Position numbers and translations under genes: made by a program. From Sycobia sp. Sy_11 (Eukaryota; Arthropoda; Insecta; Hymenoptera; Epichrysomallidae), in assembly GCA_018907035.1 (NCBI GenBank), contig JACCIC010000001.1, forward strand, positions 781,001-845,000: a DNA stretch of 64,000 bases, read 5' to 3'. The notes under the pieces were generated by a model that worked only from the letters and a program-made list of their open reading frames with translations, was not told where the DNA came from and ran no database searches. Shown here piece after piece: positions 1 through 12,476 of the stretch; positions within the stretch are counted from its first letter, which is position 1, and every line of letters starts with the position of its first letter.

Positions 1-187
1 AAATAATTTTGAACAATACATAAATAAAAAATATTTAGATAAATTCATTGCTATTATAATCATTTAAGTATTTTAATAAGAGATTATTACTGTATAATGT
101 AGAATACTTATGTAACAATGATTGCTAGTTACTTTACCGAAAACTAATATAAAGTACATATTGATTTTAAAATACTATTATTTTCAG
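1..187. other. AT-rich sequence, probable intron end
   Basis: This very AT-rich stretch shows no open frame. It ends in a pyrimidine-rich TTTTCAG acceptor at about 181-187, so it reads as the 3' end of an intron of the plus-strand gene whose last exon follows. Confidence 0.3.
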
Positions 188-289
188 AAAATTCGAGAAA
201 AACTTCGTTCAATAAAAGCACCAGTATTTCTTCAAGAATTACCAACAGATGTGAAAATACTAAAAATTGTATGCAAACTAATCAAATGA
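188..289 (+). CDS. Putative terminal coding exon of an unidentified gene
   Basis: A TTTTCAG acceptor is followed by 33 open codons and TGA at 287-289. The translation is basic and helix-like, beginning KIREKLRSIK and containing APVFLQELP, with no motif I recognise. It lies at the left edge, so the rest of the gene would be upstream of the window. Several AATAAA-like hexamers follow within 500 bases. It is shorter than usual ORF cut-offs. It could be a chance open stretch, because the flanks are AT-rich, but the acceptor and the non-repetitive codon content argue mildly for an exon. Confidence 0.3.
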   Translation, partial: KIREKLRSIKAPVFLQELPTDVKILKIVCKLIK

Positions 290-1556
290 TACACGCAAAT
301 TTCATGAAATTATAATTTGCAAACTGATAGTAAATTTGACTGTATTATAGGACTCAGTGAATAATATGGTATTTCAAAATATATAAAAATCAAATTTAAC
401 GAAACGACATCCTGACAAAAACTCTATTAACTTGTAAGTACCATTTTTTTAATTATACAAATATCCTAAAAATATAAATTATTTGTTTTATAGAAAACAT
501 ATTTTACTTATCTAAAAAAACTATATAAAGAACAATTTAATTTAACAAATTTTTGTTTTTACTAAACTAGTAAATAAAATTATATAGCTTTAACTGTCTC
601 TATATTTATACTATGTATATTGAGCATGTGTAGCATAGAGCTATGTGTATTTGCATAATGAGCAGTTAATCAAAACTCCTTTTAAATACTATTCTTACAT
701 TTCTCACTCATTAACTCTTATATCACTAAATGTAACAGAAATAAAATATACCAGTGCCTTTTTATAAAATTAATAAAAAATAGATTAATTTATTGAAAAA
801 AATAATAATGAAATAAGAACATTTTTTCCATCCAGTTTAAAAATTGTTTTTATAAATTATGCCAAACACTTGTGTCTCATCACATTTAATTGAAGGGCTT
901 TGGAAGGTGAAATAGAGAAAGATTCATTACATATCTGAATATTTATACGACTAAATTTTCGAAGTCACTGATCACAAATATAAAATTTAATAAACCGAAT
1001 CTGTCTAGTATAGATAATTTTCACTTATGTTAACAACCAACGTCTATATACAAAATTTTATAGAAATATTTCAAATGACAAAAGTATGTCAAATGTTTTA
1101 TATGAATTTGAAACTTTATATTTTTGATTTAAGTTGATGAAATTTTATAATAAACTTTAATCATCATGGATAATGATCATTATAAAAAATTGATTTCTTC
1201 AGCTTTAACTGCATGTTCGTCATCAATTACCTCCAAAACTAATCTATTTACTTTTGCTATTTTTATTATTGTCACAGACAGTGAGACGTATGTTGACTTG
1301 TTCCAATATTGAACTCACTCACGGAAATAGAGCAATGACTGTGTAAGATATTGCAGAGATTATATCAATTCTCTCCACGAATTCTAATATTTAGTTCGCA
1401 GATAAAAAAAATTGTGCCTTATATTATATTTCCCTTTTGTACGATTTTTGTGTTCTTCCTTATTTGGTTTTATTTCTTCTAAATAAGATTTTTTGATGTG
1501 TCAATAAAAGCGAAACATACATTATTTTTGCACCAATGTGGTTGTTCTTTGTAGAG
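290..1556. other. Intergenic AT-rich DNA
   Basis: I see no open frame, RNA gene or repeat here. It separates a probable plus-strand 3' end on the left from a minus-strand coding-like exon on the right, so it would hold their 3' UTRs. Confidence 0.5.
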
Positions 1557-1684
1557 TTACCCGTAGCCTATCTCCCCTAGAGCTTTCATCGTATGAAAAA
1601 TTCCGTACTCGTTGACTCCATCCTCTAGGAATGCAAACAAGGCCGGCACTTCAATATATTCATCATCGGATTTGATAATACAAA
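1557..1684 (-). CDS. Putative terminal coding exon, unidentified
   Basis: Read on the minus strand, an acceptor-like TTTTGAG at about 1690-1685 is followed by two bases and 41 open codons to TAA at 1559-1557. The translation includes SDDEYIEVPALF and VNEYGIFHTMK and looks protein-like, and the DNA is visibly more GC-rich than its surroundings. I do not recognise the family. No partner exon could be placed with confidence. A stretch at about 2040-2130 on the same strand shares a few residues (an FAF...DG pattern) but is broken by stops. It may be a last exon of a minus-strand gene or a decayed fragment. Confidence 0.35.
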
Positions 1685-2894
1685 CTCAAAAGTCCTGAAA
1701 TCCATGATATCTCACATAAATCAACACAAATAATCTGAAAAATAAATGAAAATTTATTCACTGTAAAGCACATGGTTGCGAGCATAAATGACAATAAATT
1801 TATTTAATTAATAATCAAATTTAAAGCATCTAATTTTTCTTTATACACATGAATTATTGTTTAATTATTGACTCATTGTTCTTACATTGACGATCTTAAT
1901 CGCCTAAGACTTAAAAAAGAATGACCATTTGAACATCATAAGCCTGGATCGTAAGCATTAATTTAATAAGTTTTGTAAACTTAAATAAAACAGGGCGCAT
2001 CTATAATTTTTGTCTTAGATATAAAAGAGCATTTTCTAAACAGATCAGCCAGTTTTGGTTTTACCAGAGCTACCATATACCTTTCGCCATCTCTGAATGC
2101 AAACATTCTTCAGCTGAATCTACCAGACTAGATTACTCATTCTTTTCCTATCTGTGGTCTTACGCATCTATCCTCTGATCGAACTTTCATATATGAGATC
2201 TACGTAGTTCTACTCCGATTTATAATGTTGACACCGGTATATTTGATCGCAAGATAAATATATAGAAACGAATTATTGTTTTTAAAATTAGTGATATTAT
2301 TTTTGCAAAATCTCGTTAAATCATATTTCTAAAATAATTTATCAATCATACGATTTTATACGTATTAAAATTTTGCCCGCATTGTAAAATATTTAACTAT
2401 GTCTATTGAGTGCATTTTTAATTATTATTCTAATTGTAGTTTTTTACACTCCACTAGGCCTCAAAATAACCTTCAATCTAATGTGATGAAGGTCAGATTT
2501 CTAATTCCTTTTCAGACTAATTCAGATTGAGCACATGAAGAAACATAGAGCCATAAGGATTTTGTTAAATTAACAGTAATTGTTTTTCGAAAGTTTATTG
2601 TAATTTTCTTGGTATATCTTAGTAAATAATGAAAAATGTATAAATTTTATTAAATAGCATTTCGAATAAAGAAAAAAAATTATTTTTTTATAGATGACAA
2701 TAAGACAATAAGCTAAGCTTGTTGTTTTCACACATTTTATGAGATATAAACTTTTAAAATCTACATAAATTGTACTTTTAGAATTAATCTATAATATCAT
2801 AACTAAAATTAATAAGCCTAGCAACAGGCATATTTTGAGAAATGTTACATCAACAACAAATCTTAATAATGTATCGTCAGTGTCTTTTAAAATC
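1685..2894. other. Intergenic DNA and probable odorant receptor 3' UTR
   Basis: No intact gene is visible. Minus-strand AATAAA hexamers (TTTATT on the plus strand) at about 2646-2651 and 2594-2599 lie 250-300 bases past the odorant receptor stop and are candidate polyadenylation signals. About 2040-2230 has slightly higher GC and a short broken coding-like stretch. Confidence 0.4.
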
Positions 2895-2948
2895 TTACAC
2901 AACCAGTGTCCGTAACAAATTAAAGTATGTAAATGCTGATTTCACAAT
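2895..2948 (-). CDS. Odorant receptor exon 6 (C-terminus)
   Basis: The acceptor TTCTTCCAG is followed by 17 codons, IVKSAFTYFNLLRTLVV, and TAA at 2897-2895. This is the classic terminal helix of insect odorant receptors and confirms that the gene is complete. Confidence 0.9.
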   Translation of the reverse strand: MVKSAFTYFNLLRTLVV

Positions 2949-4787
2949 CTGGAAGAAACATATTTAATATTAATTATTTTCTCCAAATTAAGGGCATGTC
3001 AAACAATATACAGTAATTTACAGTAGAAAAAGTTATGAGAGTTAAGTCAACAAACTTTCCAGCTGTTAACTTTTTAGGAAATTGAGACATGGCCATCAAG
3101 AAAAATAAATCTGATGCACTTTTTCCAGGCAAATTGTACCAATCGGTTAGATGATAAATCGATCCTATCCTTGTGCACTATACAATATCATTAAATCTTG
3201 ATATTAATTAACTTACATTTTTTGCAGCATACTCACTTGTTCGTTAAGCAACTCTCCTATATAGCATAATATAAATATGTTAATTGTAAATGATGTTAGA
3301 AGAATAATATACGTTGCTGCACTTATGAATTGCCTTCTTTCCCATTCCTAAACAATTAAATATATTACAGTCATTTATTGCACCAAATCGATATGCTTAT
3401 GCGTATGAATATTAGTTTACAAACTATTAAACAATAATATCCTATGGCACATAAGTTCCAGGTAGTTCCAATAAACTCCACAAGAAATATTCCGTTTAAT
3501 AAATTTTCAACTCCATCTGCAAACCTATGCAAAAATACTAAATTCTAAATATTTTCTTAGAAACAGTATAAAAAGTCAAATGCAAATTAACAATGATACT
3601 AGATAATTAACCAATTTATGAATCAAATATTTGAAAACGTAATTAATACATATATTTTTTACACGTTTTCTTTATTATTCATTTTTTTATAATAGACCTT
3701 TGAAATCTTACAATTAAGAGTTTGAAAAGTATATATCGTTCAACAAACATTTTTATTTTCTAGACAATTAATTTTAATAAGTTTTCAGAGAAATATTTTT
3801 AATTAGCTACTTTTAAAATCTATCTATAGTTTTTGATCTTCATATAATATAATAATTTCCAGACTATTTAATAATTTACAAAGATTTAAAAGTGAGAAAG
3901 ACATCAAAAAGAAAATAGCTAGCCAAAAATTACTGAAGTGCTCTAATATGACGCTTCACAATAACAGCCAGTCGAGTTTGGCGTGTTTTTGCACTTTCAG
4001 GAAAAGGAACATCGTCTTCACTTGTGTCTCCATTGATGTACTTCTTAATTAACATAATAACCAATTCTAATTGGCTACAAGTGTGTGTGACGAAAGTGGC
4101 TGCGAGACTACAAGTTCCCACAGTTACCGTATCTAAGACATAACCGGTCATGAATTGAAGGAGATAAACAGTTGCGAAGACCCAGTCAATGTCAAGATTG
4201 ATCCATGCGTGATAAACCGGAAAGGAGAGGATGCGTAAATTTTTAGTTTTTGAAAAGGTAACGTTGTTTGTAGAATTGAACTCCATTAAATTTTGATCAC
4301 TTTGATCAATCGAAAATGCCTGAGTCACTGCTATGGGTATAATTCCATGGAATAGAAGTCCACCTCCATACATGAATAATGCAAATACCATACATAGAGA
4401 TCTTCCAATCTTTGAATGCTTGTACATCACCTAAAAAAATTCATTTGAAGAATTTATGATATAAAATAAAAGACAGAAAGCATTCATTTACTCAGATTGT
4501 TAAAAACCGTCGACTAAAATTAAATCTAACTAGAACACAACGAGCCTAGAAATAGATATATCTATATATATATATATAAAATCGAATATTTAATTATATG
4601 TATATGTGTCATCTACGGAGGGACAGATAAGAAAAGTGAGTGAAAGAAAGAGAGATAAGGAGCAATATAGAGTGAACTCGCGCACGCTTACTATAGGCAA
4701 CACCCATCAAGATCGGGCAATCCCCGTTAATCACCTTTAGATGAGGATTATTTAAAATCCTTCTATACCGTGTAGTTACTGCCTTTA

Positions 4788-4833
<46 letters not shown>

Positions 4834-6614
4834 CATATAAGGTATATCAAATATAATTATACAGTATACTAAAAAATATGAATCTCTTTCTTATTATTCT
4901 ATATAACAAAATATGATCCATTCGATTTCATACATATACTGTAACTTATATTTATATATCAATTACTTCAATTGGCCCATAAATGTTTGCTGATGCTGAC
5001 AACTGTTAACTTTTTCATGAATTTATACGAATTATGTAAGTGGAAAATTTTTATATTTCAATTTGCGTGTCTTAATTGGTCGCAATATTTTGACCAAATA
5101 GAAAGATAAACATAAATTGCACAGGGCAACAGCAAATGATCCTTCTCAATACATTATCCACCTTGGCTTTGTCTTGATAGATAATTTCTCTACTAGAAAA
5201 AATGATCTACTTTCATGCAAATTGAAATATAAATGAAAGATATGGAAATGAAAATGAAATATATTGAAAATATGTGAGTAAAAAATAAAAAAGTATGATA
5301 TAATTTCATTACACTTCAACTACATATCACGGTTAAATTAAAAATATTCGCACAGTCAGATTCAATTACCAATCTTGTAATCTGGCTATTCCTTAATTTA
5401 AATATATTCGCACAAAGTTAAAATTACATATGGGACAATAAACAATATATTAATTAATATAAATTATTGATAAATTAAGTTTGAAAAAAATTATCTTCGT
5501 TAGAGATGTAGATCTAATAAAGGATTATTGTGAATTTTCGCAGGAATCTAATTCTAAAAATGCATACCCTAAACTTGAAAAGGTCAATTTTCTGTTTCAG
5601 AAAGAGTCACGTAAAGCAAGAGTTTTGTATTCATCTCTTGAAAAATCTCTGCAAGTGTATTTACCAAAAAGGTACTCTCAATACTTTAGAAAGTTTCTAC
5701 AATGTTTATAATTATATCTTAGCCTTGGTTTTCTGGAAGATATCAACATAGTAATAGTACTTATAATATAATATCTCTGAGGAACATTCACAAAAAATCA
5801 AGTACATTGTAATACCAAGATTGACTAACAACTAAAACAATTTTCACGGTTTCAATTGGAAATGTTTTATGAAGACACGCCTATTAATAAATTTTGAAAA
5901 AATGGAGAAGATAAACTGCGAGAGGAAATCATACATTATTACCTTTAAAAGAGGCTTTCTGTAAAATGGTAATAATTTTTTATATTTTAAATAACCGAAT
6001 TTTCAATATTATTTTATGATAAATAGACCAATTTGATATCCATTTAATATAATTATATAAATATTTACAGAAATTCTAATTTTCTTCTTATGCACTAATA
6101 AATAGCATGTATTCTTAAAAAAATTATTGAAATCCTCTGAGTACTTGAATTTGCTATTCATGAATGAATGAATATTTTGAAATTGTACATAACATTTTTA
6201 TTTAATCACAATATATAGACCTAAACTACTCTTAAAATGTTAAAACCATTACTCACTTTATCTTACCTTTTTCTCTGCATTGCAACTCTTTTTCCAATCT
6301 TCCTCCATATAATCAATACACATAGCAATTCGTTTCGCACTATGAAATAATAAGCTGTATTTAGCCATAGCCATAACTGCAAAACTGATGGGACCCAAAA
6401 GTTTTATCTGAACTGTAGTGTTTTGTTCTTCTAGAAATGTATACATAATGGACGGGACAAGCACAAATATTATCAACCAATAACTTATCCCAGCTCGCAA
6501 AAAATTAAAGAATTTAATCCAATGAGATTCACTCTGAGCGAGAGGCCACAATCCTATCGGTCTTAATAAGTAACTGCTCATCTGAACCGCATACTCAGAA
6601 TGCGTCGACAACAT
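2895..6614 (-). CDS. Odorant receptor (7tm_6 family), six exons, apparently intact
   Basis: Join on the minus strand: 6267-6614, 3934-4430, 3425-3524, 3237-3347, 3022-3177, 2895-2948. The intron phases agree (0, 2, 0, 0, 0) and give about 421 residues, a normal length for an insect odorant receptor. Family landmarks are visible in order: an N-terminal YAVQ...LRPIGLWPL block, first membrane segments in exon 1, a loop with N-glycosylation sequons (NST, NVT) in exon 2, the CYIGELL motif in exon 4, the DWYNLPGKSASDL and LTAGKFVDLTL blocks in exon 5, and the C-terminal VKSAFTYFNLLRTL seventh-helix motif in exon 6. By family knowledge it is a ligand-binding subunit that pairs with Orco in sensory-neuron dendrites to form a ligand-gated cation channel. 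The ligand cannot be predicted. The ATG at 6614-6612 is the first in-frame methionine. Hymenopteran receptors usually occur in tandem arrays, but only this copy is seen here. The exon 2 donor (GTAATT) is the weakest junction. Confidence 0.9.
3022..3177 (-). CDS. Odorant receptor exon 5
   Basis: The acceptor TTGTATAG is followed by 52 codons. Visible blocks are HLTDWYNLPGKSA, FFLMAMSQFPKKLTAGKF and VDLTLITFST, the sixth and seventh helix region of 7tm_6 receptors. The donor is GTAAAT, phase 0. Confidence 0.9.
3237..3347 (-). CDS. Odorant receptor exon 4
   Basis: The acceptor TTGTTTAG is followed by 37 codons starting EWERRQF and ending CYIGELLNEQ. The donor GTGAGT is strong. CYIGELL is a conserved motif just before the C-terminal cytoplasmic segment in hymenopteran odorant receptors. 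Phase 0 at both ends. Confidence 0.9.
3425..3524 (-). CDS. Odorant receptor exon 3
   Basis: The acceptor GCATAG completes the split codon from exon 2. Then come 33 codons containing FADGVENLLNGIFLVEF, a membrane-segment signature of the family. The donor is GTTTGT, phase 0. The exon is too short for usual ORF cut-offs and was placed from phase and family pattern. Confidence 0.85.
3934..4430 (-). CDS. Odorant receptor exon 2
   Basis: The acceptor TTTTTTAG is followed by VMYKHSKIGR, with open reading to IVKRHIRAL. The donor GTAATT at 3933-3930 leaves phase 2. The exon encodes membrane segments, the large extracellular loop with two sequons (NST, NVT), and the KRHIRAL cytoplasmic motif that precedes the exon 3 segment. 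The 1.8-kb intron before it shows no missing coding segment. Confidence 0.85.
4431..6266 (-). other. Odorant receptor intron 1
   Basis: This 1.8-kb intron runs from donor GTAAGA to acceptor TTTTTTAG. It contains a CT microsatellite (4790-4832) and a slightly GC-richer patch at about 4610-4760. A plus-strand open stretch at 5481-5711 looks fortuitous. No further receptor exon is needed, because the residues on either side join as in relatives. Confidence 0.7.
4790..4832. repeat. (CT)n microsatellite
   Basis: An uninterrupted CT run of about 20 repeats inside intron 1 of the odorant receptor. It produces a spurious RERERE minus-strand frame. Confidence 0.95.
6267..6614 (-). CDS. Odorant receptor exon 1
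   Basis: This exon has 116 codons from ATG to the donor GTAAGA at 6266-6261 and ends in phase 0. It carries the cytoplasmic N-terminus with GLWPL and two hydrophobic segments. It ends in the MEEDWKK motif that typically precedes the next membrane segments in ant receptors. An alternative TTG two codons upstream is not needed. Confidence 0.9.
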
Positions 6615-9600
6615 GGCCAATTTTCTTTTCAGTTAAAATACTTATATTTAGTTATTAGACATACATTATAAACAAATCACGCAGTTTCATATATTAAGCG
6701 CTTATTGCAAATTAATCCATTTAGAATAATTAACATTCGTGATTCAAAACTGCAAAGACATAATACTCTCTCCAAATGCATATATTAATATAAAGTCTTA
6801 AATGAAAATAGAATTTTGAAAAGATCAAAAATTATAATACATCTTTCCAATGTTTTATTTGCTTTCTTGATCCAAATATTATTAAAAATAATTACTTAAC
6901 ATTTTTATATACTTATATGATTTTATTTGAGATTAATGTACATTCAGAATCCATACATTAATTAAAACGAATTTAAGAATTCAAATATTATTTCGTGTTT
7001 GAATTTCCAGTGATACATGCTACGCTTGCTTGTTCATAATATGGAATCGGAAAACAATTTCAACTGAATTGAAAGTAACGAAATCGATTAATGTGTTGTC
7101 ACAACGGAGTAGTACTATTTACACAACGACAGTAATCTTATTTAATTGCAGTTGAAGTTCACATGTAATGGTTACTAATTTTATTGAATTCCTAGTATTT
7201 GAAGCTAGTGAAACGTTTTATACTAAGTATATGGCTCAACCGGCTAAACTTCTATCTCAGTAGACTATCTAGCTACATATTATGCAAAAAACTTTTAATT
7301 ATCAAGACAATGTTGTTTCACTGCAAAACCTTCAGTATTTGAAAATAGAAGCTTTAGAGTAGAAAAGCATTTCTCTACTTATCCATTGTCTTTTATATGT
7401 CTGAATAAAAGACTTGCATGAAATAGACAAATATCTCTAACTTAATTTAAATAAATTCGTGTTTTTATAAAAAAAAAACTAAAAATACTAGTACATAATT
7501 TTAGAATTTTTTATATAAATCGCAATTAGTATGAACAGAATTTGAGATTTTTAACTATATATATATCTAAAAAAGTTTAATTAACACATTTTGCGAATTA
7601 ACTTTTTTTTACTTTTGTAAAAGTTTGTGCTTTTTGTGTTTTTATATTGTTTTAGGAAAGAATGATGACAAATTTCTAGACTTATGTCGATTCAAACTAC
7701 TAATCGCTGAATCATGCAAATATATTTTTATTCTTCTACTATTCAGTAGTAACATATTTCCAATGACAGCTTTTATACTAATATATCTATACTGGAAGAT
7801 TAAGGATTATAATTAATTCAAATCAATATGATAAGTAGAAAATTATTATATTAGAAGATTGTCGGAGCCTTTCTATTACTGACTTACATTATAACATTAT
7901 ACTGTTCTATAACGTCCAATAAGTCACGCTACAGTGTCACGTCCACGTAGTTTCAAAATAAAGGTACATGTTCTGGCTTACACCTGCAGTAATCTCCTTC
8001 AATCAAACAGTAAGTTATTAATAAAGAAGTAATACTGACATATGAAGAAGGGGAATGTTATTGGTATTAAAATAAATAATAAAAAATTATAGTTTAGACA
8101 TTCATGAACGATCTTGAGAAAAATTATGATCTAATACATCCTTAAACTTTGAAACTTGTTTTTGTATTGAAGTGTTGAACCGACTGGGCTATAACTTCTT
8201 TCTCATCTTCTGTATGTCTAGTTTTCTTACGAACTAGAAAAATTTACTTAATTATGTTTGTAAATTAGTCTTCAGTAAAGCACTATGTAACATATTTAAA
8301 TGCTAGAAATTGCAAAAGAAAATTTAAGCCGCTTTACAAGAACGTATCAAATTAGTGAAAATAATTATGCTCAAAATATTACTTTTTAACAATAAAGAGA
8401 ATGTAGACTCTCATAATTGCTGAGAAATCGATTTAATATATTGTGATCATAAGCTTAGAATTCGTAAAATATTCAACACGATATGTTGCATCGTTAAACT
8501 CCAACCCAAGTATCACTGGTTCTTTAACCAAACATGAAACAAAAGTCATTTCTCTGTCATAGTAGTACTTGTTTATAATGTACAAAATATTAACACTGAT
8601 TATTTTGTGTTGTTTAATATTAATACAATGAGTTATCATAATTACAAATAGATACTATTATTTAATTTTATACACTTCTTATATAATTTAGTTCCTTTAC
8701 TGAAAAAATAAATAAATTCGAAGTCTATAAGAGGGAAAACTGGATCAGTCCTTTTCACATATTATCTCAAAATAAGCTTCCTTTGAGGGCGCTAATAAAA
8801 ATTTGTATTAAAATATGTAAACTCTATTTTCATTAGAAACAGTAAGAGTTCAATTGCAAGAAATACACGTATGCCAATGCAGATGTTTCTATCATTAAAT
8901 TAATACGGACAGAGACATTTTTAAAATTACACGACATAATATTTCTATATATGATTTATTATATTTACATTAATTTTTTCAACGTCATTGCTGTAAAGAA
9001 CAGAACTGACTTTAAAGCTAAATATATGATTATTTTTCGTAAGAAAATAGTAATTTTTCTACAAGTTAAATTTTTTAAATATATGCACGACTGGTATCAA
9101 TTTTTACTACTATTCAAATCTTAACTGCATGCTATCAAGATTATGTTTGGAATGTAGTATCTTATAATTTCTCATCTATGCATTTATGATATTTGTATTC
9201 ACTCTTTGTATGACTACTAGTATCCTTTCACATGAGAAAAATAAGAAGTACATGAAAAAAGAGAAGGAAATCTAAATCTATTGATTCTGAAGAGAGATTA
9301 ATGGAACAATTTATTTATAATAAGAATTACAATTAGACGTATAGTAATTCAAACCAAAATTATGATGAATTTTTAGTCATAACTCAATCTCACACCTTTA
9401 ATAAATTTACTTATATTATAATTGTGATAGAATGTGTGAAATAAGATAAATACGTGTTCACAATAAAATTGAAAATAAATATTATTATAACTAAGGATTT
9501 ATTGAAGAAGATCTTCATACACATCTATCTGAAAAAAATAAAGGAACAGCAAACTGGTACTATACAAAATCGAATGTATGTTTTATTTTTATAACAGTAA

Positions 9601-10100
9601 TGTGATTACACATTCTTAATTACTTACATGTACTTTATGTATTAATATGTAAGTGTTTACAGAGCTGGTAAGAGTAATCAAAGAAGGTACTTATAGTACA
9701 TCAGTTACACGATCTTTAATAGTCATTTTTCTTTTAAATGCTCATTATACATTCAATTGTCGTTAGGTAAAAGCGAGTTACTTTAAGTCACACTTTTCTC
9801 CTTATTGTCTCTCTTCAAGTAATTCAACTTATGTTTTCAATATTTTTGTAAAAAATTATTGTGTTACTTTTTACTAATAGATTTTGTAAAGATATCAGCT
9901 AGTTTTCCTTTTGATACTATTCATTATATTTTTATTTTTGAGATCGCTTAACATACAGTCGGTCGTATGCCGCGATATAGGTTACTATTTATTGTAGCAC
10001 GTCCTTATGCTTATCTATTATTACAATATAGAGTTATATGAAACATGCTGTATTTATTAAATATTTAATAGAATTTCGCTCTGAAAAAGAGTATGTTGTT
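6615..10100. other. Intergenic AT-rich DNA
   Basis: Upstream of the odorant receptor start, I see no convincing coding segment in about 3.5 kb. Short open stretches near 7625-7816 and 8433-8639 have AT-driven composition and no recognisable motif. The receptor promoter should lie in the first few hundred bases (6615-7000) but shows no clear TATA box or initiator that I would name. Confidence 0.5.
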
Positions 10101-10126
10101 CTGAATTCCTGCAAGCATCGCTCATC

Positions 10127-10330
10127 TCGTCATTCTCTGCTTCGCAGGTTGATAGCGCCACATTTATTTATTTGTATTTTCCAAGTTATGACATCGTTCA
10201 ACAAATTAATAATGACTGTGTATCCCATGAAATCTTCTTTTAAGGCTATGTAGGTGAGTTCCGCATCTCTGGTCTCTGCTACATACTTATAGAGCATCCA
10301 AATTGACCACCAAATCGAGAACGATTTCAC
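10127..10330 (-). pseudogene. Coding-like fragment, unidentified
   Basis: On the minus strand a 66-codon open stretch contains IWWSIWMLYKYVAETRDAEL and KEDFMGYTVIINLLNDV. The composition is more protein-like than nearby frames, but there is no start context, no partner exons and no family I recognise. It could be a remnant of a transposon or host gene, or a chance frame. Confidence 0.2.
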
Positions 10331-10758
10331 AAAAAATATTTATCAGTTTAATCAGATGGGAGAAATTAATAAGTTTAAAATTACTACTAATCAAAAAAAA
10401 AAACTTTTGCTCTCTCTGGGGAAGAAGCAGGCCACCGGTTGTTAAATATATTGAATAATAGCGATGAATCGATAATATATATAGAATGACGCGACGCGCG
10501 CGCGCCATTCCCCAAAAAGGAAACATTAAGGCGCGCCCCGTCGCACCTTGTGCTCGACTCCGTCTCCAGATTATATTACTATTCATCCCTCGTTATACCT
10601 TTCTTACTGCCATAACTTCTCTTCCTGAAGATAAGATGCGTAACTAACAGAACTCTCGAAACATTTAATTTATCCACTTTATTTCGCTAACCTTATGGAT
10701 CGAATCGGTCTATTAATTTTGTCTCCTCAAAAATTGATTAAAATATCGGTCGGGATGA

Positions 10759-10950
10759 TGTGTTGTAAGACTTACAAATTCAGTATCCGAACCGACGAAA
10801 TGTGACACGGATATTCAATCCGAGCACTTTCATTACACCGGCTACTCCGGAGCGAGTTTTCCTAATCATCATTTATACCACATGCAGGACCCTGGGCACA
10901 TGGAGAGTGTATGGGATAGGATAAAAATTAGATTAAGTTAATTTGTAAAG
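10759..10950 (+). repeat. Diverged direct repeat, copy A
   Basis: This segment aligns in direct orientation with 12477-12665. Shared blocks include ACACGGATA, a CGAGCA block and GTTTTCCTAATC, followed by similar purine-rich text, with roughly a third of positions changed. The pair flanks about 1.5 kb of GC-richer sequence, as would be expected of an old duplicated segment or eroded terminal repeats. Confidence 0.4.
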
Positions 10951-11365
10951 TGGAAAGCAGGAAACGAAAAAATGTGCATGGAAATAAATATTTAAAAAGT
11001 TTTAGCATAATGTATAAATGGAATAAACAAAATAATTGTAAAAAGTCTTTATGAAATCCAATAACTCAGTGAGTCATAGAATTTGAATGGCAAATTCATA
11101 ATATAAAATCAAAATATTAATATAATTAATTTAAGAATACTGAATAAAAACCATTTCTTCCCTGTCACTAAATCACAGAGTGTTTTACAGCATATTTTAC
11201 TTTTACAGAAGCCGATAATCTCTAATACAGACCATGAAAAAGAAGGATCAGAACATTTTCATCTCCAACAACAAAATCAGATATAACGCACCTTCTCTGT
11301 TAGGTAAGATTTCTTTTGTTTCAATTGATATACTATTCTTCATAATAGATATAAATAGATATTAT

Positions 11366-11428
<63 letters not shown>

Positions 11429-12476
11429 TACAGAAAGCCGTAAACATTCACCTTGCACATACATAACCCTCAATTTTTAAATTATAATGAGTGCCAGGAC
11501 GTCGTGTGAGCGGCTGCTTTGCTGCCAGGAGTGAAGGAGGGCCCACACCGACCTCGACAACTTCAACACCCCCGTACTTTATTTCGCACATCAACAACAC
11601 TGTCAATCAACACGAAAACAATAACAAAAATCTTTCACATGAAAACGCGGGTTACCCCTGCAACCGTATCACGTGGACGAATCGTCCGATCACTAATCGT
11701 AAATCACACACTAAATTCTGTCGAAGGTAGAGATTACTATAGCGAGTCCTATTCGTACTCATACAGGGGCGGTTGCTTTATTAGACCAAGGGCTGGCAGG
11801 TTAGTTCGTCACGGAAACTACCACTCAATTACTGGGTCCCCTTAAACGTAATAAGAGCCAGTACCGCTAGCGCTGTTCGCGCACAGACTAGGTTTACAAT
11901 ACGTTCACATTTAGATACGATCTTTGAATTAGAGATCGAAGCCCTGATCCTTTTGATGATTACCTGCACGGAAACCGATGGAACTCAATCTGACGCAGTT
12001 TGCGAAATAAACTTAGGCGACTCTCATTTTCGCATTCCAGGCAGGATAGGTTTAATATTGAACGCCAATTTCTGTGGTTTACTATTTCGACCGAGACTAA
12101 AGTACTTCTCGACTATATGCATCGACGATTTCAACAGGACTCCGTAGTAGCTTATCAAAAATTTATGCCTAAACAACTTGGACATATGACGCATATATCT
12201 CAAACAATAAACGCGACAACTGTTATCTTGCCTCCTATAATTGTCCAATTCATCCGTTTCGCACAGTGGTAAAATGATATATCATTGATTCTTTTAAACT
12301 AGTGTCGTTATTGTTTTGTATTAACCGCGAATCTAATTAAAATGTGTCGCAATCATCATATTGGTCGAGTGGTTAAATTATGATTGGCTGCGACCACTAA
12401 TTGGAGGGTTAACCGCATGGACGCTGGTACTTTTTTCATCACTGAGGTATTTTTTCATACACAGCAATTTGAGCGG
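10951..12476. other. GC-richer block between two diverged direct repeats
   Basis: From about 11450 to 12470 the base composition is clearly higher in GC than the flanks. Several overlapping frames of 60-110 codons are open on the plus strand (11491-11730, 11519-11845, 11953-12147, 12000-12272), but none has a recognisable motif or splice pattern. Overlapping frames of equal quality suggest composition rather than coding. A long AT microsatellite sits at 11374-11426. It may be an eroded mobile element or a regulatory region. Confidence 0.3.
11374..11426. repeat. (AT)n microsatellite
   Basis: A pure TA dinucleotide run of about 26 repeats. Confidence 0.95.

Noticed and set aside
3425..3524. 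Reading the two long minus-strand odorant receptor frames as separate genes
   Set aside because: Finding the short exons 3-6 and exact phase agreement shows one gene.
4609..4836. Minus-strand frame beginning with RERERE
   Set aside because: It is produced by the CT microsatellite in the odorant receptor intron.
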